Below, one piece after another: positions 24,802-37,062 of a DNA stretch of 64,000 bases. The position numbers and the translations under genes are program-made. How positions within the stretch are numbered: position 1 is the stretch's first letter; each line of letters starts with the position of its first letter. This DNA is from Amblyomma americanum. Its lineage: Eukaryota > Arthropoda > Arachnida > Ixodida > Ixodidae. The notes under the pieces were generated by a model. That model did no database searches. It was not told the DNA's origin and was given only the letters and a program-made list of their open reading frames with translations. The stretch is taken from the NCBI RefSeq assembly GCF_052857255.1, contig NC_135504.1, positions 141,076,121-141,140,120 of the forward strand, read 5' to 3'.

Positions 24802-27800
24802 GTGCAGCATAAAATGTGCGCTGGAGAAACTCCGGGCTGGAGAAACTCCGCGCTGGAGAAACTCCGTGCTGGACAAACTCCGCGCTGGAGAAACTTCGCG
24901 TTGGAGAAACTGCGCGTTGGAGAAACTCCGCGTTGGAGAAGATCCGCGTTGGAGAAAGTCCGCGTTGGAGAAATTCCGCGTTGGAGAGAGTCTGCGATGG
25001 AGAAATTCCGCGCTGGAGAAACTCCGCGTTTGAGAAACTCCGAACTCTAGAAACTCCGCGATGGAGACACTCCGCGCTGGAGAAACTCCGCGTTGGAGAA
25101 AGTCCGCGTTGGAGAAGATCCGCGTTGGAGAAAGTCCGCGTTGGAGAAAGTCCGCGTTGGAGAAACTCCGCGTTGAAGAAAGTCCGCGTTGGAGAAAGTC
25201 CGCGCTGGAGAAACTCCGCGTTGTATAAACTCCGCGATGAAGAAAGTCCGCGACGGACAAACTCCGCGATGGAGAAACTCCGCGTTGGAGAAAAGACCGC
25301 TCTGGAGAAATTCTACACTGGAGAAACTCCGCGCTGTAGCAACTCCGCGTTGGAGAAACTCCGCGCTGGAGAAACTCCGTGCTGGACAAACTCCGCGCTG
25401 GAGAAACTCCGTGTTGGAGAAACTCCGCGCTGGAGAAACTTCGCTTTGAAGAAACGGCGCGTTGGAGAAACTCCGCGTTAGAGAAACTCCGCGCTTGAAA
25501 CACACCGCGCTGGAGAAACTCCGCGTTGGAGAAAGTCCGCGTTGGAGAAGGTCCGCGTTGGAGAAAGTCCACGTTGGAGAAAGTCCACGTTGGAGAAAGT
25601 CCGCGTTGGAGAAACTCCGCGTTCAAGAAAGTCCGCGTTGGAGAAAGTCCGCGCTGGAGAAACTCCGCGTTGTATAAACTCCGCGCTGGAGAAACTCCGC
25701 GATGGAGAACCTCCGCGACGGACAAACTCCGCGATGGAGAAACTCCGCGTTGGAGAAAAGTCCGCTCTGGAGAAACTCTACGCTGAAGAAACTCCGCGCT
25801 AGAGCAACTCCGCGTTCGAGAAACTCCGCGCTGGAGAAACTCCGTGCTGCATAAAATCTGCGCTGGAGAAACTCCGGGCTGGAGAAACTCCGTGTTGGAG
25901 AAACTCCGCGCTGGAGAAACTTCGCGTTGGAGAAACTGCGCGTTGGAGAAACTCCGCGTTGGAGAAACTCCGCGTTGGAGAAAGTCCGCGTTGGAGAAAG
26001 TCCGCGTTAAAGAGTGTCCGCGATGGAGAAACTCCGCGCTGGAGAAACTCCGTGGTGGGGAAACTTCGCGTAGGAGAAACTCCGTGTTGGAGAAACTCCG
26101 CGTTGGAGAAACTCCGCTTTGGAGAAAGTCCGCGTTGGAGAAAGTCCGCGTTGGAGAGTCCGCGATGGAGAAACTCCGCGCTGGAGAAAAATCGGGCTGG
26201 AGAAAATCCGTGTTGGAGAAACTCCGCGTTTGAGAAACTCCGAACTGGAGAAGCTCCGCGCTGGAGATTCTCCGCGGTGGAGAAACTCCGCGCTGGAGAA
26301 ACTCCGTGTTGGAGAAACTCTGTGTTGGAGAAATTCCGCCTTGGAGAAACTTCGCTTTGAAGAAACGGCGCGTTGGAGAAACTCCGCGTTAGAGAAACTC
26401 CGCGCTTGAAACACCGCGCTGGAGAAACTCAGCGTTAGAGAAAGTCCGCGTCGGAGAAGGTCCGCGTTGGAGAAAGTCCGCGTTGGAGAGTGTCCGCGAT
26501 GGAGAAACTCCGCGCTGGAGAAACTCCGTGGTGGGGAAACTTCGCGTAGGAGAAACGGCGCGTTGGAAAGCTCCGCGTTGGAGAAACACCGCGCTTGAAA
26601 CACACCGCGCTGGAGAAACTCCGCGTAGGAGAAAGTCCGCGTTGGAGAAGGTCCGCGTTGGAGAAAGTCCGCGTTGGAGAAAGTCCGCGCTGGAGAAACT
26701 GCGCGTTGGAGAAACTGCGCGTTGGAGAAACTCCGCGTTGGAGAAACTCTGCGTTGGAGAAAGTCCGCGTTGGAGAAAGTCCGCGTTGGTGAGAGTCCGC
26801 GATGGAGAAACTCCGCGCTGGAGAAACTACGCGTTTGAGAAACTCCGAACTGGAGAAACTCCGCGATGGAGACAATCCGCGCTGGAGAAACTCCGCGCTG
26901 AAGAAACTCCGTGTAGGAGAAACTCCGTGTTGGAGAAACTCCGCGTTGGAGAAACTCCGCTTTGGAGAAAGTCCGCGTTGGAGAAAGTCCGCGTTGGAGA
27001 GTCCGCGATGGAGAAACTCCGCGCTGGAGAAAAATCGGGCTGGAGAAACTCCGTGTTGGAGAAACTCCGCGTTTGAGAAACTCCGAACTGGAGAAGCTCC
27101 GCGCTGGAGATTCTCTGCGGTGGAGAAACTCCGCGCTGGAGAAACTCCGTGTTAGAGAAACTCCGCGCTTGAAACACACCGCGCTGGAGAAACTCCGCGT
27201 TAGAGAAAGTCCGCGTCGGAGAAGGTCCGCGTTGGAGAAACTCCGCGTTGGAGAAACTCCGTGTTGTAGAAACTCCGCTTTGGAGAAACTTCGCGTTGAA
27301 GAAACGGCGCGTTGGAGATTATCCGCGTTGGAGAAACTCCGCACTTGAAACACACCGCGCTGGAGAAACTCCGCGTTGGAGAAAGTCCGCGTCGGAGAAG
27401 GTCCGCGTTGGAGAAAGTCCGCGTTGGAGAAACTCCGCGTTGAAGAAAGTCCGCGTTGGAGAAAGTCCGCGCTGGAGAAACTCCGCGTTGTATAAACTCC
27501 GCGATGAAGAAAGTCCGCGACGGACAAACTCAGCGATGGAGAAACTCCGCGTTGGAGAAAAGTCCGCTCTGGAGAAACTCTACGGTGGAGAAACTCCGCG
27601 ATGGAGACACTCCGCGCTGGAGAAACTCCGCGCTGGAGAAACTCCGCGCTGGAGAAACTCCGCGCTGGAGAAACTCCGTGTTGGGGAAACTTCGCGTAGG
27701 AGAAACGGTGCGTTGGAGAAGCTCCGCGTTGGAGAAACTCCGCGTTTGAAACACACCACGCTGGAGAAACTCCGCGTTGGAGAAAAGTCCGCTTTGGAGA

Positions 27801-27870
27801 AACTCTACGCTGGAGAAACTCCGCGCTCTAGCAACTCCGCGTTGGAGAAACTCCGCGCTGGAGAAACTCC
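24802..27870 (+). repeat. HOR unit (A2 to A1, 3,069 bp) with a mixed interior
   Basis: It starts with a variant A2 landmark (GTGCAGCATAAAATG at 24,802). It holds a B-like landmark at 25,844 and a segment, about 26,084-27,122, that copies about 1,300-2,340. Near 26,405 one copy of the TTGAAACACA variant has lost 2 bp (TTGAAACACC), giving a 14-bp unit. The mixture suggests several past exchanges. Confidence 0.78.
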
Positions 27871-28229
27871 GTGCTGCATAAAATCTGCGCTGGAGAAACT
27901 CCGGGCTGGAGAAACTCCGCGCTGGAGAAACTCCGTGCTGGACAAACTCCGCGCTGGAGAAACTTCGCGTTGGAGAAACTGCGCGTTGGAGAAACTCCGC
28001 GTTGGAGAAACTCCGCGTTGGAGAAATTCCGCGTTGGAGAGAGTCTGCGATGGAGAAATTCCGCGCTGGAGAAACTCCGCGTTTGAGAAACTCCGAACTC
28101 TAGAAACTCCGCGATGGAGACACTCCGCGCTGGAGAAACTCCGCGTTGGAGAAAGTCCGCTTTGGAGAAGATCCGCGTTGGAGAAAGTCCGCGTTGGAGA
28201 AAGTCCGAGTTGGAGAAACTCCGCGTTGA

Positions 28230-30070
28230 AGAAAGTCCGCGTTGGAGAAAGTCCGCGCTGGAGAAACTCCGCGTTGTATAAACTCCGCGATGAAGAAAGT
28301 CCGCGACGGACAAACTCCGCGATGGAGAAACTCCGCGTTGGAGAAAAGACCGCTCTGGAGAAACTCTACACTGGAGAAACTCCGCGCTGGAGAAACTTCG
28401 CGTTGGAGAAACTGCGCGTTGGACAAACTTCGCTTTGAAGAAACGGCGCGTTGGAGAAACTCCGCGTTAGAGAAACTCCGCGGTTGAAACACACCGCGCT
28501 GGAGAAACTCCGCGTTGGAGAAAGCCCGCGTCGGAGAAGGTCCGCGTTGGAGAAAGTCCGCGTTGGAGAAAATCCGTGATGTAGGAACTCCGCCTTGGAG
28601 AAACTTCGCTTTGAAGAAAGTCCGCGTTGGAGAACGTCCGCGCTGGAGAAACTCCGCGTTGTATAAACTCCGCGCTGGAGAAACTCCGCGATGGAGAACC
28701 TCCGCGACGGACAAACTCCGCGATGGAGAAACTCCGCGTTGGAGAAAAGTCAGCTCTGGAGAAACTCTACGCTGAAGAAACTCCGCGCTAGAGCAACTCC
28801 GCGTTCGAGAAACTCCGCGCTGGAGAAACTCCGTGCTGCATAAAATCTGGGCTGGAGAAACTCCGGGCTGGAGAAACTCCGTGTTGGAGAAACTCCGCGC
28901 TGGAGAAACTTCGCGTTGGAGAAACTGCGCGTTGGAGAAACTCCGCGTTGGAGAAAGTCCGCGTTGGAGAAAGTCCGCGTTGGAGAGTGTCCGCGATGGA
29001 GAAACTCCGCGCTGGAGAAACTCCGTGGTGGGGAAACTTCGCGTAGGAGAAACGGCGCGTTGGAGAAGCTCCGCGTTGGAGAAACACCGCGCTTGAAACA
29101 CACCGCGCTGGAGAAACTCCGCGTTGGAGAAAGTCCGCGTTGGAGAAGGTCCGCGTTGGAGAAAGTCCGCGTTGGAGAAAGTCCGCGCTGGAGAAACTCC
29201 GCGTTGTATAAACTCCGCGATGAAGAAAGTCCGCGACGGACAAACTCCGCGATGGAGAAACTCCGCGTTGGAGAAAAGACCGCTCTGGAGAAACTCTACA
29301 CTGGAGAAACTCCGCGCTGGAGAAACTTCGCGTTGGAGAAACTGCGCGTTGGACAAACTTCGCTTTGAAGAAACGGCGCGTTGGAGAAACTCCGCGTTAG
29401 AGAAACTCCGCGCTTGAAACACACCGCGCTGGAGAAACTCCGCGTTGGAGAAAGCCCGCGTCGGAGAAGGTCCGCGTTGGAGAAAGTCCGCGTTGGAGAA
29501 AATCCGTGATGTAGAAACTCCGCCTTGGAGAAACTTCGCTTTGAAGAAAGTCCGCGTTGGAGAACGTCCGCGCTGGAGAAACTCCGCGTTGTATAAACTC
29601 CGCGCTGGAGAAACTCCGCGATGGAGAACCTCCGCGACGGACAAACTCCGCGATGGAGAAACTCCGCGTTGGAGAAAAGTCAGCTCTGGAGAAACTCTAC
29701 GCTGAAGAAACTCCGCGCTAGAGCAACTCCGCGTTCGAGAAACTCCGCGCTGGAGAAACTCCGTGCTGCATAAAATCTGGGCTGGAGAAACTCCGGGCTG
29801 GAGAAACTCCGTGTTGGAGAAACTCCGCGCTGGAGAAACTTCGCGTTGGAGAAACTGCGCGTTGGAGAAACTCCGCGTTGGAGAAAGTCCGCGTTGGAGA
29901 AAGTCCGCGTTGGAGAGTGTCCGCGATGGAGAAACTCCGCGCTGGAGAAACTCCGTGGTGGGGAAACTTCGCGTAGGAGAAACGGCGCGTTGGAGAAGCT
30001 CCGCGTTGGAGAAACACCGCGCTTGAAACACACCGCGCTGGAGAAACTCCGCGTTGGAGAAAGTCCGCGT
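28230..30070 (+). repeat. 930-bp tandem duplication (two copies)
   Basis: About 28,230-29,140 and about 29,160-30,070 match at a constant 930-bp offset (58 monomers plus 2 bp). Few differences were seen: GCGGTTGAAAC near 28,480 against GCGCTTGAAAC near 29,410, and GATGTAGGAAC near 28,579 against GATGTAGAAAC near 29,509. The junction is seamless in the 16-bp register, as expected for unequal crossover or replication slippage between satellite copies. Confidence 0.85.
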
Positions 30071-30230
30071 TGGAGAGTGTCCGCGATGGAGAAACTCCGC
30101 GCTGGAGAAACTCCGTGGTGGGGAAACTTCGCGTAGGAGAAACGGCGCGTTGGAGAAGCTCCGCGTTGGAGAAACACCGCGCTTGAAACACACCGCGCTG
30201 GAGAAACTCCGCGTTGGAGAAAGTCCGCGT
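29911..30230 (+). repeat. 160-bp tandem duplication (10 monomers, two copies)
   Basis: The ten-monomer string starting TGGAGAGTGTCCGCGATGG at 29,911 recurs at 30,071, exactly 160 bp later. It includes the rare variants GTGGTGGGGAAA and TTGAAACACA in the same order. Confidence 0.88.
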
Positions 30231-31491
30231 TGGAGAAAGTCCGCGTTGGAGAAAGTCCGCGTTGGTGAGAGTCCGCGATGGAGAAACTCCGCGCTGGAGA
30301 AAAATCGGGCTGGAGAAACTCCGTGTTGGAGAAACTCCGCGTTTGAGAAACTCCGAACTGGAGAAGCTCCGCGCTGGAGATTCTCCGCGGTGGAGAAACT
30401 CCGCGCTGGAGAAACTCCGTGTTGGAGAAACTCTGTGTTGGAGAAATTCCGCCTTGGAGAAACTTCGCTTTGAAGAAACAGCGCGTTGGAGAAACTCCGC
30501 GTTAGAGAAACTCCGCGCTTGAAACACACCGCGCTGGAGAAACTTTGCGTTAGAGAAAGTCCGCGTCGGAGAAGGTCCGCGTTGGAGAAAGTCCGCGTTG
30601 GAGAAAATTCGTGTTGTAGAAACTCCGCATTGGAGAAACTTCGCGTTGAAGAAACGGCGCGTTGGAAAAACTGCGCGTTCGAGAAACTCCGCGCTTGAAA
30701 CACACCGCGCTGGAGAAACTCCGCGTTGGAGAAAGTCCGCGTCGGAGAAGGTCCGCGTTGGAGAAACTCCGCGTTGGAGAAACTCCGTGTTGTAGAAACT
30801 CCGCTTTGGAGAAACTTCGCGTTGAAGAAACGGCGCGTTGGAGATTCTCCGCGTTGGAGAAACTCCGCACTTGAAACACACCTCGCTGGAGAAACTCCGC
30901 GTTGGAGAAAGTCCGCGTTGGAGAAGGTCCGCGTTGGAGAAAGTCCGCGTTGGAGAAAGTCCGCGTTGGAGAAACTCCGCGTTGAAGAAAGTCCGCGTTG
31001 GAGAAAGTCCGCGCTGGAGAAACTCCGCGTTGTATAAACTCCGCGATGAAGAAAGTCCGCGACGGATAAACTCCGCGATGGAGAAACTCCGCGTTGGAGA
31101 AACTCCGCGCTGGAGAAACTCCGCGCTGGAGAAACTCCGTGTTGGGGAAACTTCGCGTTGGAGAAACGGTGCGTTGGAGAAGCTCCGCGTTGGAGAAACT
31201 CCGCGCTTGAAACACACCACGGTGGAGAAACTAAGCGTTGGAGAAAGTCCGCGTTGGAGAAGGTCCGCGTTGGAGAAAGTCCGCGTTGGAGAACGTCCGC
31301 GCTGGAGAAACTCCGCGTTGTATAAACTGCGCGCTGGAGAAACTCCGCGATGAAGAAAATCCGCGACGGACAAACTCCGCGATGGAGAAACTCCGCGTTG
31401 GAGAAAAGTCCGCTCTGGAGAAACTCTACGCTGGAGAAACTCCGCGCTGGAGCAACTCCGCGTTGGAGAAACTCCGCGCTGGAGAAACTCC

Positions 31492-34400
31492 GTGCTGCAT
31501 AAAATGTGCGCTGGAGAAACTCCGGGCTGGAGAAACTCCGCGCTGGAGAAACTCCGTGCTGGACAAACTCCGCGCTGGAGAAACTTCGCGTTGGAGAAAC
31601 TGCGCGTTGGAGAAACTCCGCGTTGGAGAAACTCCGCGTTGGAGAAAGTCCGCGTTGGAGAAATTCCGCGTTGGAGAGAGTCTGCGATGGAGAAATTCCG
31701 CGCTGGAGAAACTCCGCGTTTGAGAAACTCCGAACTCTAGAAACTCCGCGATGGAGACACTCCGCGCTGGAGAAACTCCGCGTTGGAGAAAGTCCGCGTT
31801 GGAGAAGATCCGCGTTGGAGAAAGTCCGCGTTGGAGAAAGTCCGCGTTGGAGAAACTCCGCGTTGAAGAAAGTCCGCGTTGGAGAAAGTCCGCGCTGGAG
31901 AAACTCCGCGTTGTATAAACTCCGCGATGAAGAAAGTCCGCGACGGACAAACTCCGCGATGGAGAAACTCCGCGTTGGAGAAAAGACCGCTCTGGAGAAA
32001 CTCTACACTGGAGAAACTCCGCGCTGTAGCAACTCCGCGTTGGAGAATCTCCGCGCTGGAGAAACTCCGTGCTGGACAAACTCCGCGCTGGAGAAACTCC
32101 GTGTTGGAGAAACTCCGCGCTGGAGAAACTTCGCGTTGGAGAAACTGCGCGTTGGAGAAAGTCCGCGTCGGAGAAGGTCCGCGTTGGAGAATGTCCGCGT
32201 TGGAGAAGGTCCGCGTTGGAGAAAGTCCACGTTGGAGAAAGTCCGCGTTGGAGAAACTCCGCGTTCAAGAAAGTCCGCGTTGGAGAAAGTCCGCGCTGGA
32301 GAAACTCCGCGTTGTATAAACTCCGCGCTGGAGAAACTCCGCGATGGAGAACCTCCGCGACGGACAAACTCCGCGATGGAGAAACTCCGCGTTGGAGAAA
32401 AGTCCGCTCTGGAGAAACTCTACGCTGAAGAAACTCCGCGCTAGAGCAACTCCGCGTTCGAGAAACTCCGCGCTGGAGAAACTCCGTGCTGCATAAAATC
32501 TGCGCTGGAGAAAATCCGGGCTGGAGAAACTCCGTGTTGGAGAAACTCCGCGCTGGAGAAACTTCGCGTTGGAGAAACTGCGCGTTGGAGAAACTCCGCG
32601 TTGGAGAAACTCCGCGTTGGAGAAAGTCCGCGTTGGAGAAAGTCCGCGTTGGAGAGTGTCCGCGATGGAGAAACTCCGCGCTGGAGAAACTCCGTGGTGG
32701 GGAAACTTCGCGTAGGAGAAACGGCGCGTTGGAGAAGCTCCGCGTTGGAGAAACACCGCGCTTGAAACACACCGCGCTGGAGAAACTCCGCGTTGGAGAA
32801 AGTCCGCGTTGGAGAAGGTCCGCGTTGGAGAAAGTCCGCGTTGGAGAAAATCCGTGATGTAGAAACTCCGCCTTGGAGAAACTTCGCTTTGAAGAAAGTC
32901 CGCGTTGGAGAAAGTCCGCGCTGGAGAAACTCCGCGTTGTATAAACTCCGCGCTGGAGAAACTCCGCGATGGAGAACCTCCGCGACGGACAAACTCCGCG
33001 ATGGAGAAACTCCGCGTTGGAGAAAAGTCAGCTCTGGAGAAACTCTACGCTGAAGAAACTCCGCGCTAGAGCAACTCCGCGTTCGAGAAACTCCGCGCTG
33101 GAGAAACTCCGTGCTGCATAAAATCTGGGCTAGAGAAACTCCGGGCTGGAGAAACTCCGTGTTGGAGAAACTCCGCGCTGGAGAAACTTCGCGTTGGAGA
33201 AACTGCGCGTTGGAGAAACTCCGCGTTGGAGAAAGTCCGCGTTGGAGAATGTCCGCGTTGGAGAGTGTCCGCGATGGAGAAACTCCGCGCTGGAGAAACT
33301 CCGTGGTGGAGAAACTTCGCGTAGGAGAAACGGCGCGTTGGAGAAGCTCCGCGTTGGAGAAACACCGCGCTTGAAACACTCCGCGCTGGAGAAACTCCGC
33401 GTTGGAGAAAGTCCGCGTTGGAGAAGGTCCGCGTTGGAGAAAGTCCGCGTTGGAGAAAGTCCGCGCTGGAGAAACTGCGCGTTGGAGAAACTCCGCGTTG
33501 GAGAAACTCTGCGTTGGAGAAAGTCCGCGTTGGAGAAAGTCCGCGTTGGTGAGAGTCCGCGATGGAGAAACTCCGCGCTGGAGAAACTGCGCGTTTGAGA
33601 AACTCCGAACTGGAGAAACTCCGCGATGGAGACAATCCGCTTTGGAGAAAGTCCGCGTTGGAGAAAGTCCGCGTTGGAGAGTCCGCGATGGAGAAACTCC
33701 GCGCTGGAGAAAAATCGGGCTGGAGAAACTCCGTGTTGGAGAAACTCCGCGTTTGAGAAACTCCGAACTGGAGAAGCTCCGCGCTGGAGATTCTCCGCGG
33801 TGGAGAAACTCCGCGCTGGAGAAACTCCGTGTTGGAGAAACTCTGTGTTGGAGAAATTCCGCCTTGGAGAAACTTCGCTTTGAAGAAACAGCGCGTTGGA
33901 GAAACTCCGCGTTAGAGAAACTCCGCGTTAGAGAAAGTCCGCGTCGGAGAAGGTCCGCGTTGGAGAAAGTCCGCGTTGGAGAAAATTCGTGATGTAGAAA
34001 CTCCGCCTTGGAGAAACTTCGCGTTGAAGAAACGGCGCGTTGGAAAAACTCCGCGTTCGAGAAACTCCGCGCTTGAAACACACCGCGCTGGAGAAACTCC
34101 GCGTTGGAGAAAGTCCGCGTCGGAGAAGGTCCGCGTTGGAGAAACTCCGCGTTGGAGAAACTCCGTGTTGTAGAAACTCCGCTTTGGAGAAACTTCGCGT
34201 TGAAGAAACGGCGCGTTGGAGATTCTCCGCGTTGGAGAAACTCCGCACTTGAAACACACCTCGCTGGAGAAACTCCGCGTTGGAGAAAGTCCGCGTTGGA
34301 GAAGGTCCGCGTTGGAGAAAGTCCGCGTTGGAGAAAGTCCGCGTTGGAGAAACTCCGCGTTGAAGAAAGTCCGCGTTGGAGAAAGTCCGCGCTGGAGAAA

Positions 34401-37062
34401 CTCCGCGTTGTATAAACTCCGCGATGAAGAAAGTCCGCGACGGACAAACTCCGCGATGGAGAAACTCCGCGTTGGAGAAAAGTCCGCTCTGGAGAAACTC
34501 TACGCTGGAGAAACTCCGCGATGGAGACACTCCGCGCTGGAGAAACTCCGCGCTGGAGAAACTCCGCGCTGGAGAAACTCCGTGTTGGGGAAACTTCGCG
34601 TTGGAGAAACGGTGCGTTGGAGAAGCTCCGCGTTGGAGAAACTCCGCGCTTGAAACACACCACGGTGGAGAAACTCCGCGTTGGAGAAAGTCCGCGTTGG
34701 AGAAGGTCCGCGTTGGAGAAAGTCCGCGTTGGAGAACGTCCGCGCTGGAGAAACTCCGCGTTGTATAAACTCCGCGCTGGAGAAACTCCGTGGTGGGGAA
34801 ACTTCGCGTAGGAGAAACGGCGCGTTGGAGAAGCTCCGCGTTGGAGAAACACCGCGCTTGAAACACACCGCGCTGGAGAAACTCCGCGTTGGAGAAAGTC
34901 CGCGTTGGAGAAGGTCCGCGTTGGAGAAAGTCCGCGTTGGAGAAAATCCGTGATGTAGAAACTCCGCCTTGGAGAAACTTCGCTTTGAAGAAAGTCCGCG
35001 TTGGAGAAAGTCCGCGCTGGAGAAACTCCGCGTTGTATAAACTCCGCGCTGGAGAAACTCCGCGATGGAGAACCTCCGCGACGGACAAACTCCGCGATGG
35101 AGAAACTCCGCGTTGGAGAAAAGTCAGCTCTGGAGAAACTCTACGCTGAAGAAACTCCGCGCTAGAGCAACTCCGCGTTCGAGAAACTCCGCGCTGGAGA
35201 AACTAGGTGCTGCATAAAATCTGGGCTGGAGAAACTCCGGGCTGGAGAAACTCCGTGTTGGAGAAACTCCGCGCTGGAGAAACTTCGCGTTGGAGAAACT
35301 GCGCGTTGGAGAAACTCCGCGTTGGAGAAAGTCCGCGTTGGAGAAAGTCCGCGTTGGAGAGTGTCCGCGATGGAGAAACTCCGCGCTGGAGAAACTCCGT
35401 GGTGGGGAAACTTCGCGTAGGAGAAACGGCGCGTTGGAGAAGCTCCGCGTTGGAGAAACACCGCGCTTGAAACACTCCGCGCTGGAGAAACTCCGCGTTG
35501 GAGAAAGTCCGCGTTGGAGAAGGTCCGCGTTGGAGAAAGTCCGCGTTGGAGAAAGTCCGCGCTGGAGAAACTGCGCGTTGGAGAAACTGCGCGTTGGAGA
35601 AACTCCGCGTTGGAGAAACTCTGCGTTGGAGAAAGTCCGCGTTGGAGAAAGTCCGCGTTGGTGAGAGTCCGCGATGGAGAAACTCCGCGCTGGAGAAACT
35701 GCGCGTTTGAGAAACTCCGAACTGGAGAAACTCCGCGACGGAGACAATCCGCTTTGGAGAAAGTCCGCGTTGGAGAAAGTCCGCGTTGGAGAGTCCGCGA
35801 TGGAGAAACTCCGCGCTGGAGAAAAATCGGGCTGGAGAAACTCCGTGTTGGAGAAACTCCGCGTTTGAGAAACTCCGAACTGGAGAAGCTCCGCGCTGGA
35901 GATTCTCCGCGGTGGAGAAACTCCGCGCTGGAGAAACTCCGTGTTGGAGAAACTCTGTGTTGGAGAAATTCCGCCTTGGAGAAACTTCGCTTTGAAGAAA
36001 CAGCGCGTTGGAGAAACTCCGCGTTAGAGCAACTCCGCGCTTGAAACACACCGCGCTGGAGAAACTCCGCGTTAGAGAAAGTCCGCGTCGGAGAAGGTCC
36101 GCGTTGGAGAAAGTCCGCGTTGGAGAAAATTCGTGATGTAGAAACTCCGCCTTGGAGAAACTTCGCGTTGAAGAAACGGCGCGTTGGAAAAACTCCGCGT
36201 TCGAGAAACTCCGCGCTTGAAACACACCGCGCTGGAGAAACTCCGCGTTGGAGAAAGTCCGCGTCGGAGAAGGTCCGCGTTGGAGAAACTCCGCGTTGGA
36301 GAAACTCCGTGTTGTAGAAACTCCGCTTTGGAGAAACTTCGCGTTGAAGAAACGGCGCGTTGGAGATTCTCCGCGTTGGAGAAACTCCGCACTTGAAACA
36401 CACCTCGCTGGAGAAACTCCGCGTTGGAGAAAGTCCGCGTTGGAGAAGGTCCGCGTTGGAGAAAGTCCGCGTTGGAGAAAGTCCGCGTTGGAGAAACTCC
36501 GCGTTGAAGAAAGTCCGCGTTGGAGAAAGTCCGCGCTGGAGAAACTCCGCGTTGTATAAACTCCGCGATGAAGAAAGTCCGCGACGGACAAACTCCGCGA
36601 TGGAGAAACTCCGCGTTGGAGAAAAGTCCGCTCTGGAGAAACTCTACGCTGGAGAAACTCCGCGATGGAGACACTCCGCGCTGGAGAAACTCCGCGCTGG
36701 AGAAACTCCGTGTTGGGGAAACTTCGCGTTGGAGAAACGGTGCGTTGGAGAAGCTCCGCGTTGGAGAAACTCCGCGCTTGAAACACACCACGGTGGAGAA
36801 ACTCCGCGTTGGAGAAAGTCCGCGTTGGAGAAGGTCCGCGTTGGAGAAAGTCCGCGTTGGAGAACGTCCGCGCTGGAGAAACTCCGCGTTGTATAAACTC
36901 CGCGCTGGAGAAACTCCGCGATGAAGAAAATCCGCGACGGACAAACTCCGCGATGGAGAAACTCCGCGTTGGAGAAAAGTCCGCTCTGGAGAAACTCTAC
37001 GCTGGAGAAACTCCGCGCTGGAGCAACTCCGCGTTGGAGAAACTCCGCGCTGGAGAAACTCC
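31492..37062 (+). repeat. Expanded HOR block (5,571 bp) with an internal duplication of about 2.1 kb
   Basis: Landmarks are A2 (31,492), B2 (32,486), B1 (33,111), B1 (35,207) and A2 (37,063). About 32,740-34,500 recurs at about 34,840-36,650. The offset steps from 2,096 to 2,112 to 2,144, so 16- and 32-bp whole-monomer indels have accumulated since the duplication. The B2 to B1 spacing of 625 bp without an A landmark marks a skipping junction like the one at 22,257-22,850. Confidence 0.8.

Larger units (their letters stand above)
27871..31491 (+). repeat. HOR unit (A1 to A2, 3,621 bp) enlarged by 930-bp and 160-bp tandem duplications
   Basis: Two B1 landmarks, at 28,833 and 29,763, are 930 bp apart, reflecting a tandem duplication inside this unit. 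Subtracting 930 leaves 2,691 bp, close to the 2,690 bp of unit 4. A further 160-bp duplication lies at 29,911-30,230. Confidence 0.82.

Noticed and set aside
29411..29440. TTGAAACACACCGCG variant as a mobile-element end or insertion scar
   Set aside because: It fits two ordinary 16-bp units with a few substitutions (CTCCGCGCTTGAAACA and CACCGCGCTGGAGAAA) and recurs at fixed HOR positions. No target duplication or foreign sequence is present.
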